Assembly: GCA_021613535.1 (NCBI GenBank)
Contig: CP075495.1
Coordinates: 5,642,001-5,706,000, forward strand
Origin: Adineta vaga
Lineage: Eukaryota; Rotifera
Direction: 5' to 3'
Length of the DNA: 64,000 bases
The notes beneath the pieces were generated by a model. It ran no database searches and was not told where the DNA came from. It saw only the letters and a program-made list of their open reading frames with translations. Position 1 is the first letter of the stretch. Each line of letters begins with the position of its first letter. Shown here piece by piece: positions 1-12,970 of this stretch. The position numbers were made by a program, and so were the translations under genes.

Positions 1-1871
<1,871 letters not shown>

Positions 1872-2231
1872 TATTCACTTGCAAAAAACTTAATTTGAAT
1901 GATGTATCGACTAAAATATCGAGATCAATAAATATACTTGCATTGCATCTAGGACTAACTAATTTTGCGCAGTCAATAATGTTCGGTAGTGGAGAACTAG
2001 ATCTGATTGACTGTCGAGAATCAGCCAATGGAAAGTTAAAAGACGAATACGTTTGTTGCTCGACTACTAAATAGAAATGAATACATAAATGGAATTTGTT
2101 TTGTCGGTTTAAAGTATAGATTAATCGTAGTAAATTATTTTTTTAATATCAATTTAATATCACAATCAAATATTTATGAACAAAATTATTTTATAAAATT
2201 TATTTTAGAAGGATTTCTTCGAATCGTAAAG
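1872..2231. promoter_or_regulatory. Divergent intergenic region between DCAF8-like and CFAP141-like genes
   Basis: About 360 nt separate the two start codons, which face away from each other, so this stretch probably holds both promoters. It is AT-rich. A pyrimidine-poor but plausible 3' splice acceptor (AG at 2207-2208) lies 23 nt before the CFAP141 ATG. No TATA box or other motif can be called with confidence. Confidence 0.4.
2194..2208 (+). other. Candidate trans-splice (or 5'UTR) acceptor before CFAP141-like ATG
   Basis: The sequence ...TTTATTTTAG ends at 2208, 23 nt upstream of the ATG at 2232. No coding exon is needed upstream, so this is either the acceptor of a 5'UTR intron or a spliced-leader addition site. 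The same arrangement recurs upstream of several genes in this window. Confidence 0.35.
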
Positions 2232-2911
2232 ATGTATCAACAAGGTATGAACAGTGTTATAAGATCTTTTCTTTTGTTAGAAAAAGAAAACGAAATCTTT
2301 AGGAAAATCTATTGGTGTTTCAACTCAAGATCGATTAATGTCGACATCATTTCGATATGAAATAAATAAAGGCAAACCGGATCATAGTTCAATTCGAATG
2401 CAGAAAGCTGCTGAAGTAATTCTATATTATCGATAATTGAATTTGATTACATCATACGAAAGACGAGTTTATTTTAGAATGAAGAGTTGCATCTTAAACA
2501 ATTGAAAGAACTCGAACAGTAAATTCTTTTATATGAAGTATAGATAATCATGATTATTATTCGCTATTTTAGTAATAAATATCAAAAATTTAAAGCTAAT
2601 TGGGCTGAACAATCGGCTTGGTCTAATGTTGCATCACGTGAATCAGCTGTGCATAAACAACGTGAACAGGAATTATACTTACTTCGTAAAGCTCATCTTA
2701 CTGTATGTTTTTCTTCGTTCGAGTAGACATAGAGATAAATAACTAGGATAATTCTACTATTTCTTTACAGGCTCGTCGAGCAGCTCTGGCTACATTACTT
2801 CAAAATGAACAAGTTCTTTACGAACACGAATTTCGTCGTAATGGCAAAGCACTTTATAAAGACATGTTTCAAGTAGATCCTCAATATCCAACTCTTAGAC
2901 TATATCAATGA
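2232..2911 (+). CDS. CFAP141: CFAP141-like (C1orf189) ciliary microtubule-associated protein
   Basis: Small protein of about 115 residues spread over five exons. Exon 1 is only 13 nt (MYQQ plus one base). It joins in phase to the exon starting at 2303 (GKSIGVSTQDRLMS...), and the last exon ends LRLYQ* at 2909-2911. The C-terminal half (ESAVHKQREQELYLLRKAH, then ARRAALATLLQ, EHEFRRNGKALYKDMF) closely follows the pattern of vertebrate CFAP141/C1orf189 (RQAALHQLFEKE, LNQMGKAFY). That protein is a microtubule inner protein of axonemal doublets, a role that fits a ciliated animal. It is highly helical and charged, with no signal peptide or membrane segment. All four introns are short with consistent phase. 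AATAAA occurs just after the stop. The start is the first ATG compatible with the downstream frame. Confidence 0.78.
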
Positions 2912-3508
2912 TTTTATAAATAAAAATTGCTTTCTTTTTCTATGAAAAATTTTCTTAATCGATTTCTTTTTTTTCCAATTTATTAATGAATACTACGAAT
3001 GAAAACCTTTTTTTTATGAAATTATTTGTATTTATTCCATTGATATATCGGATTGAAAGAACCGGCGACAAAAATAATTGTACTGACTTTTTATAAGAAT
3101 GAAAAATCGATTTCTGAATGTGCACACATACACGTGTAAAAACGAAAATATTAAAATAATATCGTATTTTCTTTTCTTTCAGACGAAAAAAGTCATTTTC
3201 TTATTGATGTTTTGATGGGAGATTTCTTTCATCTACGATGTGAGTAGTAGAATCAATATCGATTGTCACTAACCATGAAATGTCGAAGGTTATATTTTTT
3301 TGCAAAGTATTTCACTTATATTATTCTTTGAACAAATGTCCATGACATTCGATGAAGCATACTTTGAATAAATAAAATGTTATACTCTTTCTATTTCTTG
3401 TCTTTGTATATAAGTGTATGTATTATACATTCAAAAAGTGATGTTATTGTAACTTCACAATTACTTTTCTACTCGTAATAAAACATATTCTTACGACAAC
3501 TCTTCATT
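2912..3508. other. Intergenic, no gene seen
   Basis: AT-rich spacer between the CFAP141-like and REEP-like genes on the same strand. It has a polyadenylation signal just after the first gene and presumably holds the promoter of the second. No ORF with homology, RNA gene or repeat family was recognised. Confidence 0.4.
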
Positions 3509-4950
3509 ATGAATCAAAAGATGTTGAGTACTCTGCGAAAATTTCTGTCTCAAATTCAAACAGAAGTTAAAATACGTGATTGGACTCATCAAATGAATTC
3601 ATGTTTAGCATATGCAAGACAAATTATGAAAGTGAAAGAAGAACAGTTCATTCATAGTAAGAAGAAATGGACTGGTATTAAATAACTCTATAGAATCATT
3701 TGTCTTCTAGGGATAGCAACAATTTTTATTGTTTATTTAATCTTTGGTTGGAATGGTTTTTTTCTTGGATGTCTTTTCCTAGTATATCTTTTGTAAGTTT
3801 AACATATCTTGTTAAGATCTTTGTGCATGTAAAATTTTATTCAATATAGATTATCGTTTATTGATTTTTCAATAGCAATCAATGAGACACATTGCTTATT
3901 CTATTCGATTGTGTATGTCGCATTGGGTTCAATAGAATATTTTTGTTTTAATTATCAATTTCCATTTTATATTATTTATATTGGAAAATGTATCTTTCTT
4001 ATTTGGCTTGTATTTCCAGATCAAATACATGATAATATAATTATTGTTCATAGAAGTATTTGTCAATTTGTTTATAATTATAATAAAGTAAGTTTCATAT
4101 GATTGATAGGAAGTAATCACAAAAAAGATCTATTGATGAATTTGAAATCTTATTTTGTTTTGTGTTATAGCAAAATCAAGAATTTTATAATACTAAAGCC
4201 GGTCAAAGTCATGTCGAAGATGCAAATTCGTACGATCAATATCATAATCCTATTGATCGAGAATATGATTTGGGTCGTGATGGTGCATTTACTGGATATC
4301 GAATATCAATTGGACAATTCTATAAAAGTGGAGATATGAAAGCACCTATACAAGCACTAGAAATGAAAGGTTTTCATGTTGAAAATGTCAAAAGTGAACT
4401 TGAATTCATATCAAAACTTCAATCGAATCATTATCAAATCGTTTGGGTGATTAGTTCAAGTTCTATTGAACAGACATCATTTATTCCAACTCTGCTTGAT
4501 TTTCATTCCAAAGGTGGAGCTGTGTTTCTCTTTGCTGATAATGTACCTTACGTTTCTCATGCTTCGGAGTTTCTCAACAAGAAATTTGGTATTACTCTTC
4601 TTGGAAATTATCAAGGCAACAAAACACTGGTATTCAATGAAAATGGATATTCAGAAGCGGGACGTTTTGGTCAACATGAAATATTTACTGGTATAAAAAA
4701 TCTTTTCGAAGGTGTAACTATTTGTCATCCTGTTCAATTAAAACCTATACGTAACCAATCAATGGTTACTTTAGCAACGGCTACAGATGGTCAATCATGT
4801 ATCACTATATTTGATCCACCACATGGTTCTTCAGAAGGACGTTTATGTTTAGATTGTGGTTTTACAAAGTTATTCATTAATTGGAATTCAGCTGGTACTG
4901 CAAGATTTATTGTTAATGCTAGTTGTTGGCTAACAAAAGCGATGAAATGA
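3509..4950 (+). CDS. REEP/TB2/HVA22 membrane protein fused in frame to a glutamine-amidotransferase-like domain
   Basis: Five exons. Exon 1 (ATG 3509) encodes a basic amphipathic N-terminus. After two short introns the protein enters a TB2/DP1/HVA22 region: hydrophobic RIATIFIVYLIFGWNGFF, then FIDFSIAINETHC, YVALGSIEYFCFN and IGKCIFLIWLVFP, matching the REEP5 hairpin pattern (AEFFSDIFLSWFPFYYMLK). REEPs shape tubular ER. At 4087 the codon AAA is followed by GTAAGT, and the acceptor at 4170 (...GTTATAG) re-enters in phase 0 with QNQEFYNTKAGQSH. The frame then runs uninterrupted to TGA at 4948-4950 through a domain of about 220 residues with alternating strands and helices (VWVISSSS, FHSKGGAVFLFADNVPY, RLCLDCGFTKLF, GTARFIVNASCWL). 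That domain resembles class I glutamine amidotransferase/ThuA-like folds; no nucleophilic Cys in a G-x-C-x-G elbow is visible, so catalysis is doubtful. The REEP call is good; the C-terminal family is by fold impression. Confidence 0.72.
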
Positions 4951-5446
4951 TGTGAACTTCGATTGAATATATGTATTAACGAATATTTCCTATTTTCATT
5001 CATCTGCTTCATAGTTTTAGCTCTTAGAATACTTTTATGCCGTGATTTTTATATTTTTTATTCATGACAGAGAAATAATCCAGATCGATTGAATCATTTC
5101 CTATTTAATCTTGAGTGTTTATATATGTTATCAATATCAACATCCTCGAGAATGAAGAAAAGCATTAAGACAAATGATTTTTTTATTTATCTTATTCATG
5201 ATTTTGTTAAAAAGAATTTCTATTGTGTAAATTTCGAAAATTTATTTTAGTGACAAGAATTGACTTTTAATTTTACTCGTGACAAAATTGAGCTTGCATT
5301 AAATACTAAATGTACCATGTAGTACAATTGTGACAATACTGAAAAACAAACACATACACACACATAAAAACGAAATAAAATCCTGAGACATAAAACAAAC
5401 AACATTAATCTGAGCAGTGCAAAGTGAATACCTGAGATGAGATTAT
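4951..5446. other. Intergenic between convergent genes, no gene seen
   Basis: The 3' ends of the REEP-fusion gene (+) and the STK11IP-like gene (-) face each other here. The stretch is AT-rich with a CA-rich tract near 5345-5365. Short ORFs in it are low-complexity and lack homology. Confidence 0.4.
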
Positions 5447-8400
5447 TCAAATGAAATTATCTGATCGACAAAGATGACGCATAAAATGATAGAGTGCAAA
5501 AAAAAATCGTTCATTTTCTTCATTGATTTGTATTTGACGGAACGATGGAATTTTATTCCAAAATAAATCAAGTAATTTTACTCGTTGCATTGATATATCC
5601 ATATTTATATCGGGTAATTGAAGAACATGATTCGATAAATAACGACTAGCAATATCTTCCAATGTTGAAAGATCATTAAATATTGGTAAAGATGATGGAT
5701 CAAATAATTTATTAATTAAATTTTTCATAAATTCTTCGATAGATTCTTGTTCATTCGTATCAGATGACGATGTTGATGTTGTTGTTGTAACAATAATCGG
5801 TATAATCGATTGATATGCAATAAGAAAATGATCGAATGTTGTTATTGAATGTGTAGAAACATTATCAAGAATTTGTAAAAGAACAAAATAGATTCCTTCA
5901 ATTGATAGAATTTTTGTTGATTGATGTTGAAAAAGAAAAGATTTCAATGGTTGAAAACGAGCAACTGGTAAATTATGTTTATATTCATCAAGAATTGTAT
6001 GAAGATCAAATGTAAGACGTACAATTGTTAATTGATTTGTTTTATCAAGCATTGTTACTAGAGAAAGGTTAGGATTAATTGGTGATATAGCAGTTAAATA
6101 AGTTGATTCTTCTTTAGTTGAATTATTTAATACACATGTATCATAATCTGTACTTGACTGTGTAGAAGATGATGTTGTCGATGCAATCGATGATCCATAT
6201 GCAGCTTGACCAGTTGATATAACATGATTATTCAATGATTTATTAATATTAGTTAATTTTGATTCGCGATTCGGTAATAAATGTTGACGTCGTGCAATGT
6301 TTAGTGCTAAAATAAGAATAAGAAAAATAATCATTGTCTCAAAAGAATCTGTCTTTAATTTCAATTTTACCTTCATTTAATGTTAACTTATTAATTTCTG
6401 GTAAAACACGAACTCGTTGATGTTGATTTTGACTAGATAATGTTGGACTAGAAATCTAGAAAATTCAAATAATATCACCTATTTATTGTTCATCAATGAA
6501 ATGAATTTATACATACATTTGATTTATTTGTTTCACTTATTAGATCAGGTTGATTGACTGAACAAGTATTGGTTTTTTTAACTTTAAACCACCATAATTT
6601 TGAAATATTATTATCATTCATGTCTGTCTTCTTCAAACATTCATCCGCATTACTTTTACTTTTTTTTAATAAATTGATTTTTTTCGATTTTTTTGTTATC
6701 GTTATTTGTTTCGCTTGGAGATCAGGTCCCATAAGAACAATGCCTTGTGTATTAATCATCGATTGATTTGGTATGAATTCAATGGTAGATGGTTTGATTA
6801 ACTCTTGTTCTTCATCAGAAAATGAATCTTCACCATCATCTGGTGTTGACAATCGTTCAATAACTGATGTCGTTTGTATTGTATCAATATCCGATGTATT
6901 AATAGTAAAATATTGTGCCATTATTTCTTCATAGAGATGCATCGATGAGGATGATGATGGCATATCAATGATTTTTTTCGATGATAAATGTTCACATTTA
7001 TTTTCAGTTATTTGATGACCTGATCGATTTTGATGGCAATTCGTACATAATAATGGTTTCCATGGATTAGCTTGAAAAAGATCACACATGATTTGTGTTT
7101 CTGAAATTAAAATTTAATAGATAGATTTTATTTTGAATCATGAAAAAGAAGAAAGAAATCTTTATTGTATGAATATACAAAAAAAAATAATAATAATAAT
7201 AAATTACAACGAATTGATAAACAGCCAAAAGCATATGCAGATTTAACAAAATTAGAGAACTTCCTAGAATTAGAAAAAGAAAATTTAGGAAAGAATTTAG
7301 CTTTATTTTGTATACAGACTAGATTTTCTGGCATAGCAACAGCCATCAATGTTTGATAAGTATGTCGAACTTTTGTTAAAAATTCGTTTTTACTTTCGGT
7401 TGTTAAACTTTCTAATGTCCATTGAAATTGTTTCGTTTCAGATTCGTCAACAAAATCGAAAACGAACATTTGTGAATGATTTGTATAATTTGTCTATTGG
7501 AAACGAATTAATTCTCGAGAAAAACAAATAGGTAAAGAATATAAACTTACAACATTGACTAAATGCATAAGATCACATTTTAATTGAGGATTTGTATTTA
7601 AATCTGATTTTAATTCAGCTGGTAAACGTACATGACGAGAATCGATCGTTGCATAAGCATCTTCAATCATTAAAATCCAATTACGAAGAAGTAATAAAGC
7701 AATCATTTGACTATTTCCAGCTAGAAATTTATAATAATAATCATTTACAGATTGTAATTCAAACAAATTTATTTACTTACCTTGATCCATGCGAATCATA
7801 ATTGAATAGAAATCAATCATATCATCATTAGGTTCTTCAATATGACATTCAATTTTAATAATATCAAATAAACGCTGTCGATATTCATCGGAACTAATTC
7901 GACTAATTTTCTGTAATGCACTTTCACCACTTTGTACGAAGGGTGAAAGAACTTCTACAAAAGATTTTATAAAACAAAACACAATGCTATTTTCAATATT
8001 TACCAAGAATATCATTGACGATCTTTTGTGTTTTTTGTTGATTAGCAAGGAGAAAGGCAAATGCTGCTGATTGTAATTCAATTGTGAATGTTTGTAATCG
8101 ATAACCAATATCAAGCATAAGAACATTAGTTAAATGATCTTTACCAACTAATGTATATTGAAATTTATTATCATCTTCAGATCTTTCAAAAAGAAGACAA
8201 AAAAAGATCTTATTAAATTACGAATGATTTGATCAACATACGGTTCATATTGAAATATATAAATACCATAATTGGTAAGAACAGTTTGTGCAATAAAATA
8301 TTTACTTGTTGTTGAACGAACAACAAAACACTGATAAAAGACAAATGGAAAAAAAATACTTCGATGAAAAATTTTTGTCATTGAACTATTTTACTTTAAA

Positions 8401-11400
8401 ATGTAGTTTTATTTGTTCATCATTATGTGTAAAATGTTCTGTTGCTATATGAAAATGTAATCGATGATCAAGATCAGCATCTTCGGATGACATATCAATA
8501 GTTGTTCGCAATTGTACTGGAGAAATAGTTCTATTAGAAAGAATGACAAATGTTTAGAAGAGAACAATAGAACATAATAATTGATTTATCGTAGACTTAC
8601 TTAGGCAATGCTGTTAATGTTTCATTTTGACAAGTCATACAAATAGGTGATGATGTATTATCTATAGAAACATGATTGAAAAGTATAAAAGAGTGTAAAT
8701 AAATGAAGTTTTAATTACTGATATTGTTCATGCTGTTTAATGGTGGAAATTTTTTTCCACATATAGAACACTAAAGTTAGAAGAGAATAAATTGTTCGAA
8801 TGGGAAAAAAATATCGTTTTACAAACCTGTAAGAATATAGGTGAACTAGTTGCTAATTCAACGGGTGCTGATGATTCTAAATGTCGTTGAATTTCTTCAA
8901 TAAATGCCTAAAATTATTGTATGATTAATCATATAATCATATTTCTTCTTTTACTTTTTGATCCTGTCTTGTGTCGAATAAATACATTCGATTTTCCGTT
9001 TCATTTCTTCGTTTTTCAAATATAAATTCAACTATTTTTTCTGAACTAAAGAAAAAATAATACAAAAATCTAATGTCTGGAGTTCATTTCCTTGATTATT
9101 TTTCTTACCTATCTTTATCAGTTAACAATTTAATCATTGAATAATTCAATTTTTCCATATAGTTTTCATCATTGACATCTTTTTCTATTAGACACATTGG
9201 ATCAATTTCAATAGTTAATAGACGAGTATTCTCATTTGTAGTAGATGTTCGATCAGTGACAAAAAATATGGTTCGAATACTATCTGAACAGCTAAATGTA
9301 TATAAATATGTAGATTGAAGGAAAAAGTTGTTCTTCTACCGCCAATATAATTTTCATTATGAACATTTTCCTTTGGTTCAAGTACTGGGATTGGTGTTTG
9401 ATGATTTGTATTGATACGAAATTGTTTTTCTGATTCGGGTGAATCTGGTACATATGTATCATCTGATGTGTTGTTGTAAACATCAACAACTTCTAAAACA
9501 ATTTTGTTTGGTGGATCGGATTTACGAGCACGTGGACTCTTTCGTCGTACTGGTGACTGAAAGTAGAATTAGAATAATATTTTTTCTATTTCAAAGGATC
9601 AAAATATGTTTTACTTGTGATAAATCATTGGCTAATTTTCGTGGAATACTACTTGCAATTGATGATGTTACTTTGGATACATTATCGTCCTGTTCAATAA
9701 TTGTAGATTGATAAAGATTCGAATTATCATTTTCATGACGTGATTCTACAACTTTAACTAAACGACGTCGATGTGCATTCGATTCATTTTCTGAACCGGA
9801 TGTAGCTAAACGATGAGAAAAAGACAAAGAATGAATTGAAAATGATATCGAACAAGATTTACCATTTTCTGTTGGTGTTTCATCAGTATCGAGTGGTCGT
9901 AAATTTCCATCACGATTTTTACGACGAGATCGTCTAATGAAACATATGGAATTAATTTTATTTTATTGAAAAATATTGTGTAAGTTATTTATATAGTTCA
10001 TCATTACATCATTCTGCTCTATTGCGTGCGATAACCTTTCAACAATACATACCGTCGAGCAACAACTGTTCCCGTCGAAGTCGCTGTGATTGATTCTGGC
10101 TCTGTTGTTGATTCACTTGTAGTTGTATTCTGTGTTGATGGAGATGGTGAATAAAGTGGAAATGATGGTCCAACCTGTTGTTGACGATTACGTCTTAATG
10201 GAATTCGCTGGAAAAGAAATCTAAATTTTAGAATAAAATCTTCGTAATCGAAAAATCTACTTGTTTTTCTTTTGGTGTTAATGATTGATTATCAATTAAA
10301 AGCTAAAACATCCAAATAAAACAATACTTTCGACAAATCATGATAATTACTTCTCGAGCTTCTTGTGAAAATACAAATGGTAAATTTGTAATAATTTGTT
10401 GACGATAATTAGAAGCATATGCGAATGGATTTCGTGCAAAATAGAGCTGAAGAAGAAGAAGAAGAAGAAGAAAAAACGTATATCTCTTTAATATAATATT
10501 TATTTTTTTACTCGTTTAAGCATTGGCATATATCGAATTTGTTCGGGTATCGCTGTTATAAAATTATCACTTAAATCTAATTCATCAATTGATTTCATAT
10601 TTTCAATACCTTAACGAAAGAGTTATAAAATGTATTCATTGTTTGACTATTCTAAAATTCGTTTACCAATTATTTCTTCCAAACAATTTTGTCGCATTTT
10701 AAGTGTTGATAATCGACATTGACCTCTTTCATCAGACCATATAGGTACAATACGTAAATTATTTGATGAAAGATTCAAATGTTTTACATGAGGAATAATC
10801 TGTGAAAAAAGAAAAAGAAATTGAATGATGAAAGATGAAATCGTTTTCTTTTCAACTTACGTCTAATATATTTGAACAATCTTGTAATCGATTATGACTT
10901 AAATCAAGAACTTCAAGTGCAATTAAATATTTCTAGAAAAACAATGATATATAAAACTCATTATTTATTTGACAGAATTCTTACTAAAGATTGATCAATT
11001 CGTTCGATAAAATTATGAGCAAGAAACAATGATTTCAATCGAGGCCATGGTTCACGTCGAACAGAATCACCACCACAATCACCAATTAAATCCTATGGAA
11101 ATCTTCATTCAAAAATGAAATATTATTTAAAAATAAAATAACATTACTTCAATTTTAGTCACCGATTGTAAACATATTAATGTTTCAAGTTGAGGACGAA
11201 GTAGAGATAATCCAAGTACCATATGTGGTGGAATTTTTTTCAATTCCAAACAAGTTACATGTTGAAATGGATAGAGAAGAACATTACCTCGAAGTGTTCC
11301 AGCATGATGTATTAACTTTAAAAAGAAGATAAATAAGAAGATACGTTTGACTTCTAACATTCTTAACATACTTTTACAGCATGAATTTTTTGTAAAAAAT

Positions 11401-11692
11401 CATGTAGAAATATTAAATCTTCTCTAAGTTTAGCACTAATTCTTATATTTTGAATAGATGGTGGGACTGGTAATGGTGGTAATGAATTCGTTCTTGGACG
11501 ATCCGTTGTAGTTGGTAATAAGAAATCAAGTTTAGCCGCTTGAAAATAATTATTTAATAATGTTAATGAATCGGATGTAAAACACACTTTACTATCACCA
11601 TGTAAAACTCGATGTCCATTGGAACGAAATAATTCAACTAATTGATGAACAACTTGATCAGACGATGACGACGAAGAACGATTCGTCGCCAT
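5447..11692 (-). CDS. STK11IP: STK11IP (LIP1)-like leucine-rich repeat protein
   Basis: Large many-exon gene, roughly 1,400-1,500 residues by estimate (vertebrate STK11IP about 1,100). The ATG at 11690-11692 gives MATNRSSSSSSDQVVHQLVE. The N-terminal block (LRGNVLLYPFQHVTCLELKK, LETLICLQSVTKIEDLIGDCGGD, EPWPRLKSLFLAHNFIERID, ALEVLDLSHNRLQDCS, VKHLNLSSNNLRIVP, IDELDLSDNFITAIP) follows vertebrate STK11IP segment by segment, including the CGGD and QDC signatures. Downstream is a long Ser/Thr/Arg-rich linker, a CxxC pair around 8600-8770 (CSICGKKFPP and CMTCQNETLT) suggesting a small zinc-binding module, and helical segments near the C-terminus likely to cover the PH-like region. STK11IP binds LKB1 and is linked to lysosomal acidification in mammals. 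The last codons read RSDNFI* at 5447. Introns are about 50-60 nt; one acceptor at about 10450-10475 is built from a CTT repeat. It follows COA6 by 180 nt on the same strand. Confidence 0.85.
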
Positions 11693-11709
11693 AAATGAAG
11701 AAAATATAT

Positions 11710-11724
11710 CTAAAATAAATAAAA
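11710..11724 (-). other. Candidate trans-splice acceptor before STK11IP-like ATG
   Basis: On the minus strand ATTTATTTTAG ends at 11710, 17 nt before the STK11IP ATG and within the 180-nt gap after the COA6 stop. With no room for a normal promoter, this fits spliced-leader processing of a COA6-STK11IP dicistronic transcript. Confidence 0.4.
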
Positions 11725-11872
11725 AAATATTAAAAAAAACCAAAATAGTTATTTTTATCATTGGACGTTTCGAAAGATACACGCATATAAAGAGAGATAA
11801 AGAATAAATGAGGTAAAACAATATCTTTTACTCTCACATATGATGAAGAAAATTATTTACAGATTACTTTTT

Positions 11873-12259
11873 TTAATCATCATCATCATCATTATCAAAC
11901 GGAAAGGCCGTTTGATGAGATGAAAAATTATGGTTCGCATTATTACGGAAATCAGTTAAATACGTATGTAAAGCATGTTGTGGTAACATGAGCTTTCGAG
12001 TTGGTTTATCTTCAGTTAATTTTTTTCGTCTTTCTTCAAAAAAATGTACCTAAAACAATACAATCAATTCATTTTTTGTTAGTTATCTCTTTTCTCATAC
12101 CAACGATGCACTACAAGCAAGATGAAGTTGTTCAATTTGTTTTTGACAATTCGATTCACAATTATCATATAGATCTAAACATTTCCACCAAGCATCACGT
12201 GCCTGCCAACAATTTGATAATGATTTTGAATGTTCACCAATCGATGAGCTCGTGGTCAT
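11873..12259 (-). CDS. COA6: COA6-like cytochrome c oxidase assembly factor
   Basis: Two exons (12101-12259 and 11873-12049) joined in phase 0 across a 51-nt intron. The product of about 111 residues has the COA6 core: CWQARDAWWKCLDLYDN, then a second Cys pair (CESNCQK...LACSASLVHFFEERRKK). This forms a CHCH-type (CX9C/CX10C) helical hairpin fixed by two disulfides. COA6 acts in the mitochondrial intermembrane space, delivering copper to COX2 during complex IV assembly. The C-terminus is a divergent tail ending in a run of Asp. The ATG at 12257-12259 was chosen because the CHCH core follows about 17 residues later; an in-frame upstream ATG at 12373 would add a hydrophobic leader not typical of the family. 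Confidence 0.85.
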
Positions 12260-12970
12260 CTCAGTTATAGTTAAAAATAGCTGATGATGATGAGAAGAGA
12301 GAGAGAGGGGGAGATAAAAGAACGAGACGAGAGCGCATGCTACTTGAAAACTGACCAATAAGAATCGAGTCAATGTTTATTTACATTGTCGGTACAGTCA
12401 ATGTCAATTGTAGTCATTCAATCAATGTATTTATCCAAAATTCAAAAGAAGAATCAAGACCAAAATAGATAGACATCTATTTATTAATTGTTAAAAGTTT
12501 TTTTGGACTCTACGTTAGTACTGACTGGTTATAATATATATCCATTTGTTTATTTGTTGTTTTTTTCTTTTTCTTTTTCTTTCACGATCATTTTCATTTT
12601 CAATTGAAAGATTTTATTGGTAAGTGTAGAATTTAAATCGAAAAAAAATAGTAAAAATCGAAGATCAGAGTAGATTTTATTGAATTATCTATGAATAAAA
12701 TCTTAGTATTTTCTTCGAATATTATTTCCAAAGATATTTTCAAATGAAGGTTTTCTTCGTTTATTTACAATATCTTTGCTGTCATTCAGATCTTTTCATG
12801 AAAGATATATACACCAATGAAATATCTTCTAATTTGAAACTCTTCGGAGATAAAATTAGAATATATATGTGTGTCAATAAATGTATATCTTTCTGATCTG
12901 AACAGTAACATGTTTAGAAAATATATAGATTGAAAATATATTTCATTTGATGTTTTTAGAGTAAATAATC
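12260..12970. promoter_or_regulatory. Divergent intergenic region between COA6 and UTP6
   Basis: About 710 nt between the start codons of the COA6-STK11IP pair (-) and the UTP6 cluster (+), likely holding both promoters. It contains GA-rich (12295-12315) and TTTTCT-rich (12555-12585) tracts. No coding sequence was recognised. Confidence 0.4.
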
